A DNA stretch of 10,897 nt from JBFJWR01 sp041623535 (GCA_041623535.1 JBFJWR010000072.1:1-10897); one strand, 5' to 3'. Numbered from the stretch's first letter, positions 1-6,695 are shown. Notes: generated by a model not told the origin, from the sequence alone. Program-made: numbers and translations.

Positions 1-443
1 AACAGCAGCGAGGATTTCATCTCGATTTCCACCCACAGTTCGTCGCCGGTCACCGAGATGAGATCCTTGCTGATCATGTCCTGGAACAATTCGACCAGCT
101 GGGTCTTGAGCACCTGCAGCTGCTCAGCCGGCCCTTCACTGCCCTTGCTGCCCTCGTCCTGCTCGGCACCGGACACGGCATCCAGGGGCACGATAAAGTC
201 CGGATTGCCCTGCTCCTCATCGGTGCGCACCTGTTCCCCCTCCTGCACCGGCTGGAGGTTGAAGGTCGGGGTTCTGAAGGCTTCCGAGAGCGTGGCGGAA
301 AGAATCTTGTACTTGCCCTGGTTCACCGCCGAGATGGAGTACATGACCACGAAAAATGCCATCAGCAGGGTGATGAAATCGGCATAGGAGATCAGCCACC
401 GTTCCAGGTGTTCATCCTCCTCGATCACCTCGCGGCGTGGCAC
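1..443 (-). CDS. motD: Flagellar stator protein MotD (MotB family), N-terminal part, cut by the window edge
   Basis: MotB-type stator subunit that anchors the proton-channel ring to peptidoglycan; 147 complete codons are visible. A short charged cytoplasmic tail (VPRREVIEEDEHLERW) leads into the only membrane helix, LISYADFITLLMAFFVVMYSIS. Asp22 of SYADF is the conserved ion-carrying aspartate (Asp32 in E. coli MotB). A plug-like stretch (AVNQGKYKILSATLSEAF) follows, then an acidic, poorly conserved linker. The OmpA-like peptidoglycan-binding domain appears to start at the window edge (DELWVEIEMKSSLL). The start is GTG, chosen because AAGGAG lies 9 nt upstream and the charged tail is the usual length for the family. 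The gene starts 14 nt after motC stops, so the pair is co-transcribed. The MotD assignment rather than MotB rests on the MotC partner and on che-cluster context. The carboxyl half is not seen. Confidence 0.93.
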   Translation of the reverse strand, partial: MPRREVIEEDEHLERWLISYADFITLLMAFFVVMYSISAVNQGKYKILSATLSEAFRTPTFNLQPVQEGEQVRTDEEQGNPDFIVPLDAVSGAEQDEGSKGSEGPAEQLQVLKTQLVELFQDMISKDLISVTGDELWVEIEMKSSLL

Positions 444-457
444 GGTGGCGGACTCCT

Positions 458-1201
458 TCAGGTTTCCAGGTAACCCTGGAGTTTCATCTCGATCGAGCGC
501 GGGTTCTCGCCCTCGGCAATGGAAATAATGCCTTCAATCAGCAATTCCCGGTAACTGGCCTGTTTGCGTGCCAGCCCCTTGATCTTGTTCGCCACCGGCA
601 ACAGGAACAGGTTGGCAAAGCCAACCCCGTAGATCGTCGCCACAAATGCAGTGGCGATGCCGGCACCCAGCAGGCTGGGGTCAGACAGGTTCTGCATCAC
701 GTGAATCAGGCCCATGACCGCGCCGATAATACCGATGGTCGGGGAATAACCGCCCATGGCCTCAAAAACCTTGGCCGCCTCGAACTCGCGCTGTTGCTGC
801 ACGTAGAGGTCGACTTCCATCACGCTGCGCACCTGTTCCGGCTCGCTGCCATCCACCAGCAGCTGCAGGCCGCGTCGCGCAAACAGGTCCGGTTCGGTTT
901 CAGCAATCATCTCCAGCCCGAGCAGGCCTTCCTTGCGCGCGGTAACACTCCAGCTGACAACTTTCTCGATACCGGCCTCGTGTTCGACCACGGGTGGCAT
1001 GAACACATGCCGGAGGCGCGCAAAAGCGCGGCGAAACGCCGCCCGGTTCGACTGCAGCAGGGCCGCGCCGACGGTGCCACCGATCACGATAATGGCGGCG
1101 GGCCCGTTAAACAGGGCTCCCAAATGTCCGCCTTCCAGCCAGTTGCCACCGATAATGGCGGCAAAGCCGAGAATCACGCCAAGCAGGCTGAGGATATCCA
1201 T
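458..1201 (-). CDS. motC: Flagellar stator protein MotC (MotA family)
   Basis: MotA-family subunit, 247 aa, which with MotD forms the proton-driven stator that generates torque at the inner membrane. Residues 1-20 and 32-50 form the first two membrane helices (MDILSLLGVILGFAAIIGG; PAAIIVIGGTVGAALLQ). A cytoplasmic domain (about 55-150) carries the charged residues that face FliG. Helices 3 and 4 are at about 154-172 and 182-205. Pro154 in SPTIGIIGAVMGLIHVM corresponds to the essential MotA Pro173, and Pro202 lies in FLLPVANK. The ending SIAEGENPRSIEMKLQGYL is typical of MotC/PomA-like members, which are shorter than enteric MotA (about 295 aa). The ATG start has an AGGGA-type ribosome site upstream. 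Unlike in the common Pseudomonas arrangement, the gene does not directly follow cheB. It has its own 393-bp upstream region with a sigma-54-like promoter. Confidence 0.95.
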   Translation of the reverse strand: MDILSLLGVILGFAAIIGGNWLEGGHLGALFNGPAAIIVIGGTVGAALLQSNRAAFRRAFARLRHVFMPPVVEHEAGIEKVVSWSVTARKEGLLGLEMIAETEPDLFARRGLQLLVDGSEPEQVRSVMEVDLYVQQQREFEAAKVFEAMGGYSPTIGIIGAVMGLIHVMQNLSDPSLLGAGIATAFVATIYGVGFANLFLLPVANKIKGLARKQASYRELLIEGIISIAEGENPRSIEMKLQGYLET

Positions 1202-1313
1202 TCTTATTATTCCCTGCGGGCTCGCGCATCAGCATGCGGAACACCCGTCCCTTTCGCCAAATTCAGCAAACGGCCTCCCCGTTCGCCGTCGCTGCCAATT
1301 CCTGTTTGTTAAT

Positions 1314-1332
1314 TTAGCAAGAACCTTGCCAG
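1314..1332 (-). promoter_or_regulatory. Sigma-54 (RpoN) promoter for motC-motD
   Basis: On the minus strand the sequence reads CTGGCAAG-GTTC-TTGCTA. The remembered sigma-54 consensus is mrNrYTGGCACG-N4-TTGCW. The -24 GG and -12 GC are separated by exactly 10 bases. The flanking CATGC also fits the mrNrY positions, and the one core mismatch is A for C in TGGCAC. The GC element places the start of transcription near 1305, giving a leader of about 104 nt to the motC ATG. No other gene on this strand lies between, so motC is the target. This is a pattern match, not a measured promoter. Confidence 0.72.
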
Positions 1333-1395
1333 CATGGCAGAAATGACCGGTTTATGGGGTCTGCAGGGAAGTATCGGGGGGAGTGAGTCAAAATA

Positions 1396-1416
1396 CTGTC
1401 ACCAGTTTGGTGACAG
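1396..1416. repeat. Perfect 9-3-9 inverted repeat upstream of motC
   Basis: The arms CTGTCACCA and TGGTGACAG are exact reverse complements separated by GTT. The centre (1406) is about 101 bp upstream of the inferred motC transcription start, a normal place for an enhancer-binding protein of the sigma-54 class. The alternative is a weak intrinsic terminator for cheA: on the minus strand the stem is followed only by TATTTTG, a poor T-tract. An operator is the better reading. Confidence 0.6.
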
Positions 1417-1462
1417 CGGCAGGCCAGCAGTCGCCCTATTCCAGTACCAGCAGGGTAATTAA

Positions 1463-1477
1463 GTCATCACTCATGAC
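1463..1477. repeat. Inverted repeat GTCAT-N5-ATGAC upstream of motC
   Basis: Five-base arms GTCAT and ATGAC flank CACTC. The GTCA/TGAC half-sites are shared with the repeat at 1396-1416. The two centres are 64 bp apart, close to six helical turns, which would suit a second binding site for the same activator. Short arms make chance symmetry possible. Confidence 0.35.
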
Positions 1478-1594
1478 GTAATCATCACATCACGAGTTTC
1501 GGGATTCATCAGGGAAACCACCATCAACTTGAACTGCGATTCTGCATCTTACACGGGATTGCACCAATCCTGCCGTGAGTACCCGCAACGCGAA

Positions 1595-3667
1595 TCAAAA
1601 ACGACGGGCGTAATGCTTGAGCATGGCGGGCACATCAAGAATCAGGGCGATCCGACCATCCCCGGTGATGGTGGCGCCAGCCATGCCGGGCGTGCCGTGG
1701 AGCAGCGCTCCCAGTGGCTTGATCACAACTTCTTCCTGGCCGATCAACTGATCCACCACGAAGCCAACCTTTTTCTCGCCGATCGAGACAATCACCACGT
1801 TGGTCTCGGGACGTGGCTCGCTCACCCCGCCACCGCGTACCAGCCAGCGACTGAGGTAGAACAGCGGCACCGGCTTGTTGCGAATGATGATGACTTCCTG
1901 ACCATCCACCACGTTGGTGCGGGTCAGATCCAGGTTGAAGATCTCGTTGACGTTCACCAGCGGCAGCGCAAAAGTCTGCTCGCCGAGTATCACCATCAGG
2001 GTGGGCATGATGGCCAGCGTCAGTGGCACCTTGATGGAAATGCGGGTGCCCTTGCCCTTTTCCGAATCGACCTCGAGGATACCGTTCAACTGGCTGATCT
2101 TGGTCTTGACCACGTCCATGCCGACGCCCCGGCCGGAGACGTCGGAGATCTCGTCACGCGTGGAAAAGCCGGCGGCAAATATCAGGTTGAAGCACTCGCG
2201 CGGTGACAGGCGGCGTGCCACGTCGGCATCAATCACGCCCTTGGAAACGGCCTTGGCACGCAACATGTCCGGATCCATGCCGCCGCCGTCATCGCTGATC
2301 GACAACAGGATATGATCGCCTTCCTGTTCGGCCGCCAGCACCACCGTACCGGCGCGGGGTTTGCCGGCCTTGACCCGCGCATCCGGCATTTCGATGCCGT
2401 GGTCGACTGAATTCCGCACCAGGTGCACCAGTGGATCGGCCAGCGCTTCCACCAGGTTCTTGTCGAGGTCGGTTTCCTCGCCCACCATCTCGAGGTTGAT
2501 TTCTTTATTCAGGGTGCGGGCGAGGTCGCGCACCACGCGCGGGAACCGCCCAAACACTTTCTTGATCGGCTGCATGCGGGTCTTCATGACCGACATCTGC
2601 AGGTCGGCAGTCACCACGTCGAGGTTGGCCACCGCCTTGACGATATCCTCGCTGCCGCTGTCGAAACCCAGGCGCACCAGCCGATTGCGCACCAGCACCA
2701 GTTCCCCGACCATGTTCATGATGGCGTCCAGTCGCTTGGTATCCACCCGCACCGATGCTTCCTGCTCGGGCGGCTTTCCGGCCGGTTTGGCAGGCGCTGC
2801 GGGTTTCGCGACCGATTTGGCGGATTCTGCAGCTGGTTGTGCAGCTGGGGCTGCGGCATCAGGGGCCTTGAACTGGCCCTTGCCATGCAACTGGTCCAGC
2901 AGGTTTTCAAATTCATCGTCGGTGATTTCATCCCCACCGCCACCTGCAGCAGCGGGCGGCGCAGCGGCCGGGGCACTCGCTGCCGGTGTCTCGACCGCCT
3001 TTACCGGCCCGGTGCCATGCAACTGGTCCAGCAGTGCATCGAACTCGTCGTCAGTGATCTCGTCGCCACCGGAGGGTGCGGCAGCGGGCGTGGCAGCCGC
3101 TGCGGGAGTACTCGCTACGGGCTTGACCTGCCCCGGTCCATGCAGCTGGTCCAGCAGTGCTTCGAATTCTTCATCGGTGATTTCATCGTCTGCGGCGGGC
3201 GCTCCGGCAGCAGGAGCCACGGTAGCTGCAGGGGCCACGGGTTCCGGCGCGGGTGGCGCAGCGGCCGGGGGAGTCGCTGGCCCTTCGATCAGGCCGTTGA
3301 GCCGTACCAGGAATTCCGGATCAGCCGCTGTCGGCACTTCTCCGTTGCGCACCTGGGCAAACATGCCCATCACAACGTCATAGGCCTGCAGGACTTCGTC
3401 CATGACCTCGGCCGTGACCGTAATCTTGCCATTGCGCAGTGCGTCAAAGACGTTCTCGGCAATATGGCAACATTCCACCAGCGGCTCGATCTGCAGGAAG
3501 CCGGCGCCGCCCTTGACGGTGTGAAAGGCACGGAATATCGCATTCAGCAGGTCACGGTCATCACCGCGCTGCTCAAGTTGCACAAGTTGCTCGTTCAGGG
3601 TTTCCAGCAGTTCGCCGGCTTCAATCAGGAAGTCCTGGAGGATTTCTTCGTCAGCTTCGAAACTCAT
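1595..3667 (-). CDS. cheA: Chemotaxis histidine kinase CheA with a repeat-bearing linker
   Basis: CheA, 690 aa, autophosphorylates in receptor-CheW arrays and passes the phosphate to CheY. P1 (Hpt) covers about 1-130 with the phospho-accepting His49 in RAFHTVKGGAGF. Residues 131-305 are an Ala/Pro-rich linker with three near-identical acidic motifs (160-183, 201-224, 245-268), and I see no folded P2 domain. P3 (dimerisation) covers about 306-370. P4 (ATPase) follows, with N box HLVRNSVDHGIE (415-426), G1 box DDGGGMD (459-465), F box FAAGFS (497-502) and G2 box GRGVGMDVVKTKI (512-524). P5 (CheW-like) covers about 553-690. All kinase residues that I can check are present, so the enzyme should be active. 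The ATG start has GGGA five bases upstream and lies 21 nt after cheZ. No cheB or cheW follows within the window. Confidence 0.97.
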   Translation of the reverse strand: MSFEADEEILQDFLIEAGELLETLNEQLVQLEQRGDDRDLLNAIFRAFHTVKGGAGFLQIEPLVECCHIAENVFDALRNGKITVTAEVMDEVLQAYDVVMGMFAQVRNGEVPTAADPEFLVRLNGLIEGPATPPAAAPPAPEPVAPAATVAPAAGAPAADDEITDEEFEALLDQLHGPGQVKPVASTPAAAATPAAAPSGGDEITDDEFDALLDQLHGTGPVKAVETPAASAPAAAPPAAAGGGGDEITDDEFENLLDQLHGKGQFKAPDAAAPAAQPAAESAKSVAKPAAPAKPAGKPPEQEASVRVDTKRLDAIMNMVGELVLVRNRLVRLGFDSGSEDIVKAVANLDVVTADLQMSVMKTRMQPIKKVFGRFPRVVRDLARTLNKEINLEMVGEETDLDKNLVEALADPLVHLVRNSVDHGIEMPDARVKAGKPRAGTVVLAAEQEGDHILLSISDDGGGMDPDMLRAKAVSKGVIDADVARRLSPRECFNLIFAAGFSTRDEISDVSGRGVGMDVVKTKISQLNGILEVDSEKGKGTRISIKVPLTLAIMPTLMVILGEQTFALPLVNVNEIFNLDLTRTNVVDGQEVIIIRNKPVPLFYLSRWLVRGGGVSEPRPETNVVIVSIGEKKVGFVVDQLIGQEEVVIKPLGALLHGTPGMAGATITGDGRIALILDVPAMLKHYARRF
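2864..3190 (-). repeat. Three-copy 24-residue motif inside cheA
   Basis: Copies at 3119-3190, 2996-3067 and 2864-2935 encode residues 160-183, 201-224 and 245-268 of CheA. The shared core is DEITD(D/E)EF(E/D)xLLDQLHGxG. Copies are spaced 41 and 44 residues apart by low-complexity Ala/Pro/Gly spacers. At the DNA level the stretch encoding LLDQLHG is nearly identical in all copies, while the spacers differ. Confidence 0.95.
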
Positions 3668-3688
3668 GAATTCCCAGCCCGACCGCGC

Positions 3689-4471
3689 CTAGAAACCAAG
3701 GCTCGAGAGAAGGTCGTCCACTTCATCCTGCCCGGACACAACATCCGGGCGTTTGTCGGCGTTGACCTGGGGCCCCTCGGGACCGATATCCGGCTCCGCT
3801 TCCTTCGCTTCAGCAGCGATATCATCGCGTGAATTGATGCCGGCGGCTTCCTCCACCGCGCCGGCCATGCGTACCAGGCTGACCAGGCTGTCTTCCACGT
3901 CTTTCACCAGTCCGATCACGCGCTTGATCACCTGGCCGGTCAGATCCTGGTATTCCTGTGCAACGAGAATATTGGAAAGACCGCTGTGCAGGGTGCTGGA
4001 CTGGGTGCGGGTGAAGTCGAGAAATTCGTTGATCTGCTTGTAGAGTTCGCGAAACTCGCCGGGTTCCAGTTCGCGCTTGCCCAGGCGCTGCCAGTCGTGC
4101 TGCAGTTTCTCTGCCGCCTCGCCGAGTTGGCCGGCCACCGGCATGCAGTCATCCACCATGTCCATGGTGCGATTGGCGGCCTTCTCGGTGAGTTCGATCA
4201 CGTAATTGAGACGATCGGAGGCGTCCTTGAATTCTGACGCCCGGTCACTGGCACCGCCCCGTGTCAGCACATCGATCTGGAAGTTTACGATGGCATCATG
4301 CAGGCCACGGGTGAGCTTGCCGACTTCGTAATACAGGGATTCCTCGCGCGTGGCGTTGATGTCGTGGATCACACGCATTGCGCCCGAAAAGTCGCCCTTT
4401 TCCAGTTGCGCTACCAACGCCGTGGCGCTGTTCTTGAGAGTGGCGGAAAAATCCCGACTCGTTTCCGACAT
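3689..4471 (-). CDS. cheZ: Protein phosphatase CheZ
   Basis: CheZ removes phosphate from CheY-P and so ends the switching signal; it works as a dimer built on a long four-helix bundle. Counted from the ATG it has 260 aa, longer than enteric CheZ (214 aa). The active-site segment AQEYQDLTGQVIKR holds Asp176 and Gln180, matching Asp143 and Gln147 of E. coli CheZ; Gln acts directly in catalysis. The C-terminal peptide SGQDEVDDLLSSLGF is the conserved CheY-tethering tail, joined by an acidic linker (about 205-245). The ATG at 4471 is preferred over an in-frame GTG at 4480: AAAGGG lies about 10 nt before the ATG but abuts the GTG. The gene sits 32 nt after cheY and 21 nt before cheA, so these three form one transcript. 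Confidence 0.95.
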   Translation of the reverse strand: MSETSRDFSATLKNSATALVAQLEKGDFSGAMRVIHDINATREESLYYEVGKLTRGLHDAIVNFQIDVLTRGGASDRASEFKDASDRLNYVIELTEKAANRTMDMVDDCMPVAGQLGEAAEKLQHDWQRLGKRELEPGEFRELYKQINEFLDFTRTQSSTLHSGLSNILVAQEYQDLTGQVIKRVIGLVKDVEDSLVSLVRMAGAVEEAAGINSRDDIAAEAKEAEPDIGPEGPQVNADKRPDVVSGQDEVDDLLSSLGF

Positions 4472-4503
4472 TACAGCCACACCCTTTGTCTGCTGGTACT
4501 TCG

Positions 4504-4890
4504 TTACCCGTTGACGCGCTCGAATATCTTGTCGATCTTCTCTTTCAGTGTCGCAGCGGTGAAGGGCTTGATCACGTAGCCGTTCACGCCCGCCTGCGCG
4601 GCTTCGACAATCTGTTCCCGCTTGGCCTCAGCCGTCACCATGAGCACCGGCAGAGAGGCGAGCTTGGCATCGGCGCGCACGGCGCGCAGCAACTCGATAC
4701 CGGTCATGCCGGGCATGTTCCAGTCGGTCACCAGGAAATCGAAATCGCCCTTGCGCAACATCGGCAGCGCGGTGTTGCCGTCATCTGCCTCGTGCGTATT
4801 GTTAAAGCCCAGGTCCCTGAGCAGATTCTTGACGATCCGCCGCATCGTGGAAAAATCATCCACGACAAGAATCTTCATGTCCTTGTCCAA
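4504..4890 (-). CDS. cheY: Chemotaxis response regulator CheY
   Basis: Single-domain receiver, 128 aa, that is phosphorylated by CheA and binds FliM to reverse the motor. The catalytic set is complete: acidic pair Asp11-Asp12, phosphorylation site Asp56 (VTDWNMPG), Thr86, Tyr105 and Lys108 (YVIKP). The surface that contacts the CheZ and FliM peptides is also typical. The start is TTG, chosen because a strong AAGGAGG site lies five bases upstream and because it gives the family length (E. coli CheY has 129 aa). The next ATG at 4878 would shorten the first strand region and has no well-spaced site. A 200-bp gap after fliA suggests that cheY heads its own cheY-cheZ-cheA unit. Confidence 0.97.
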   Translation of the reverse strand: MDKDMKILVVDDFSTMRRIVKNLLRDLGFNNTHEADDGNTALPMLRKGDFDFLVTDWNMPGMTGIELLRAVRADAKLASLPVLMVTAEAKREQIVEAAQAGVNGYVIKPFTAATLKEKIDKIFERVNG

Positions 4891-5090
4891 ACCTGCCTCC
4901 TTGAATCCTTAATACAGGCCTGCCCAACCGCCGCATGAGGCTGAATCCCAGATGGTGAGTCTAGTCCGCAACCAGCAGTTCTGCATCCTGTGAACCATTA
5001 TATAGAAATGAAAGCTGCCCGCTCCCGAATCAGGCCCGGAAAGCCGCAAAAACCGGCGCAATCGAAGTTCGTGGTGCGGGTGAGCGCCGT
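4891..5090 (-). promoter_or_regulatory. fliA-cheY intergenic region with a possible promoter
   Basis: This 200-bp gap separates fliA from the cheYZA group. It contains TATAAT at 4997-5002 (minus strand) within an AT-rich island, but no convincing -35 hexamer 16-18 bases upstream. A GG-N10-GC pair at 4983-4996 mimics sigma-54 spacing but has several mismatches in both elements. In related clusters cheY is a sigma-28 target; I do not see a clear TAAA-N15-GCCGATAA pattern. No good terminator follows fliA. A promoter is likely from spacing, but its type is unresolved. Confidence 0.35.
4896..4902 (-). promoter_or_regulatory. Strong ribosome binding site that fixes the TTG start of cheY
   Basis: AAGGAGG on the minus strand ends five bases before the TTG codon at 4890-4888. 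It is the strongest Shine-Dalgarno match among the gene starts here, which may offset the weak start codon. It is 17 bases from the next ATG, too far to serve it. Confidence 0.75.
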
Positions 5091-5822
5091 TTAACGCCAC
5101 TCCTCCAGGCGCGAACGCAGGCGTGCCGCGGCCTGGGTATGGATCTGGCAAACCCGGCTCTCACTGACCCCCAGCACGGCACCGATTTCCTTGAGGTTGA
5201 GTTCCTCGTCGTAGTACAGCGCCAGCACCAGTCGTTCGCGTTCCGGCAACAGGGTGATGGCCTCGGCCAGGTGGGTCTGAAAGCTGTCGTCGGACACTTC
5301 CTCGAACGGGCCCGCCCGGGGTCCATTGAAACCCTCGGAAATCGTGTCTTCCGCGCCGGCGATATCATCGAATCCAAAGAGCCGGCCACCGGCCGTGTCC
5401 TGCAGCATGGACGCATACTCTTCGACGGAGACTCCCAGTTCTTCTGCCACTTCCTTGTCATGGGCATCGCGGCCGCTGCGGTCTTCGACTGCCTTGATGG
5501 CATTCGATACCCGGCGCGCATTACGATGCACGGAACGCGGCACCCAGTCGCCCTTGCGGATCTCGTCGAGCATGGCGCCGCGGATGCGGATGCCGGCGTA
5601 GGTCTCGAAACTGGCGCCCTTGCTGTCGTCGAATTTGCGGGCCGCCTCGAGCAGGCCGATCATGCCGGACTGGATCAGGTCATCGACCTGCACGCTGGCC
5701 GGCAGGCGCAACAACAGGTGATGCGCGATCCGCTTGACCAGCGACGCGTGACTCTCTACGAGTTCATCGTATGAATTGACTTGCATGGACTCGTATACCG
5801 CGACCGCCGTTGCTGCGCTCAT
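5091..5822 (-). CDS. fliA: Flagellar sigma factor FliA (sigma-28)
   Basis: Alternative sigma factor, 243 aa, that directs RNA polymerase to late flagellar and chemotaxis genes and is normally held by FlgM until the hook is finished. Region 2 spans about 22-95: PASVQVDDLIQSGMIGLLEA, then FETYAGIRIRGAMLDEIR and the very conserved DWVPRSV (92-98). Region 3 is about 99-145. Region 4 spans about 182-240, with the helix-turn-helix ELNLKEIGAVLGVSESRVCQ. Length and motifs match the family (239 aa in E. coli). The ATG shares its A with the stop of flhG (TAATG), implying coupled translation. A second Met (residue 13, MQVNSYDEL) is a possible alternative start, but the extra N-terminal residues resemble other polar-flagellate FliA proteins. 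Confidence 0.97.
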   Translation of the reverse strand: MSAATAVAVYESMQVNSYDELVESHASLVKRIAHHLLLRLPASVQVDDLIQSGMIGLLEAARKFDDSKGASFETYAGIRIRGAMLDEIRKGDWVPRSVHRNARRVSNAIKAVEDRSGRDAHDKEVAEELGVSVEEYASMLQDTAGGRLFGFDDIAGAEDTISEGFNGPRAGPFEEVSDDSFQTHLAEAITLLPERERLVLALYYDEELNLKEIGAVLGVSESRVCQIHTQAAARLRSRLEEWR

Positions 5823-6640
5823 TACGCACCCCCGACGCCCACCAGTTGTTCAACGAAAAATTCCAGGTGGCCGCGTGCGCCACCGGGGAGCGGCCAGCCA
5901 TCCACCTTCTCGGCCAGGGCGACAAATGCCTTGCCGGACGCCGAATTCGGACTGGCTTCCAGGACCGGTTTCTGCCGCTGGACCGCCTTGCGCAAGTGGT
6001 CATCGAAGGGGATCCATCCAACATACTGCAACGCCACATCCAGAAAGCGATCTGTAACCCGCACCAGTTTAGCAAAGACCGATGCAGCCTCCTGTTCATT
6101 GCGGACCATGTTGACCAGCACGCGAAAACGGCGCACGCCGAAGTCCTGGTTGGCCACCTTCATCAGTGCGTAGGCGTCCGTCAGCGAGGTCGGTTCATCG
6201 CAGACCACCACGATCACCTCGTGCACCGCAGAAACAAAACTGGTGACCATGTCACCAATCCCGGCAGCCGTATCGACGATCAGTACGTCCAGCTGGCTTT
6301 CGATGTCAGAAAACGCCTGGATGATACCGGCATGCTCGCGCACACCCAACTGCGCCATGCGCTGGACGCCGGAGGATGCCGGCACGATGCGGATACCACC
6401 GGGGCCGGTCACCATGACATCCATAAGCGACACTTCACCGCGCAGCACGTCATCCAGCGTATGCCGGGATTTCAGCCCCAGCATGATGTCTACATTGCCA
6501 AGCCCGAGGTCGGCATCAAGCAGCACCACGCGACGCCCGAGCTTGCTCAGCGCCATCGACAGGTTGACGGCGACATTGGTCTTGCCGACACCGCCCTTGC
6601 CCGCGGTGATGCCGATTACCTGCTTGGGTCGATTGCTCAT
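5822..6640 (-). CDS. flhG: Flagellar number regulator FlhG (FleN), MinD-like ATPase
   Basis: MinD/ParA-family ATPase, 272 aa from the chosen ATG, that limits the number of polar flagella. In Pseudomonas (FleN) it binds the master activator FleQ and damps its activity. It has a deviant Walker A motif GKGGVGKT (14-21), LLDADLGLGNVD (40-51), switch II DTAAGIGD (123-130), CDEPTSLTDAYALMK (147-161) and the C-terminal GHLEFFVEQLV. The ATG at 6640 is preferred because AGGA is well placed upstream and the product then begins almost at the first strand (SNRPKQVIGIT), as in FleN. An in-frame TTG at 6673 would add 11 residues without a clear ribosome site. The DQAxxLR helix that activates FlhF in some species is not present. 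The gene follows flhF by 55 nt and overlaps fliA by one base. Confidence 0.95.
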   Translation of the reverse strand: MSNRPKQVIGITAGKGGVGKTNVAVNLSMALSKLGRRVVLLDADLGLGNVDIMLGLKSRHTLDDVLRGEVSLMDVMVTGPGGIRIVPASSGVQRMAQLGVREHAGIIQAFSDIESQLDVLIVDTAAGIGDMVTSFVSAVHEVIVVVCDEPTSLTDAYALMKVANQDFGVRRFRVLVNMVRNEQEAASVFAKLVRVTDRFLDVALQYVGWIPFDDHLRKAVQRQKPVLEASPNSASGKAFVALAEKVDGWPLPGGARGHLEFFVEQLVGVGGA

Positions 6641-6695
6641 GCATTTCCTACCTGGTGGTCGCAGTCGTCGCAACTGTAAAGCCGGGCCGGACTAC

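Larger units (their letters stand above)
1202..1594. other. Non-coding gap between cheA and motC, rich in regulatory symmetry
   Basis: This 393-bp stretch has no credible gene on either strand. Reading toward motC it contains an imperfect-spacer dyad at 1463-1477, a perfect 9-3-9 inverted repeat at 1396-1416, a sigma-54-like promoter at 1314-1332 and a leader of about 104 nt. Its middle part is visibly richer in A and T than the flanking genes. In Pseudomonas-type clusters this position usually holds cheB. No response-regulator or methylesterase motif is visible here in any frame, so there is no recognisable remnant. Confidence 0.8.

Noticed and set aside
1378..1416. Intrinsic terminator for cheA formed by the 9-3-9 inverted repeat
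   Set aside because: The stem is sound, but it is followed by TATTTTG rather than a T-run and lies about 180 nt beyond the stop; its place relative to the motC promoter favours an operator. Not excluded.
1436..1524. Two tiny minus-strand frames, MVVSLMNPETRDVMITS (1471-1524) and MSDDLITLLVLE (1436-1474), joined by an ATGA overlap
   Set aside because: They look gene-like at first sight and could be read as a frameshifted remnant, but neither has a ribosome site, both lie over the dyad region, and no homology is recognised. Conservation in relatives would be needed to revive them.
2423..3832. Very long open frames on the plus strand opposite cheA (also 2361-3383) and opposite flhF (6243-8090)
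   Set aside because: They lie fully antisense to well-conserved genes, show no recognisable domains, have His/Gln/Arg- or Ser/Ala-rich composition typical of reverse frames in GC-rich genes, and have no plausible ribosome sites.
4983..4996. Sigma-54-like GG-N10-GC pair before cheY
   Set aside because: The spacing is right, but the -24 element (TGGTTCA) and -12 element (ATGCA) have several mismatches, unlike the two strong sites at motC and flhA.
5030..5065. Possible terminator after fliA near the TTTTTG run
   Set aside because: Only a four-base stem (GCCG/CGGC) spans the T-run, which would sit in the loop rather than after the stem.
6641..6694. N-terminal extension of FlhG reading ...LRRLRPPGRK, reminiscent of the end of a DQAxxLRR FlhF-activating helix
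   Set aside because: The frame has a TAG at 6692-6694, only a TTG start, no DQA, and no ribosome site; the resemblance is limited to a few Arg and Leu residues.
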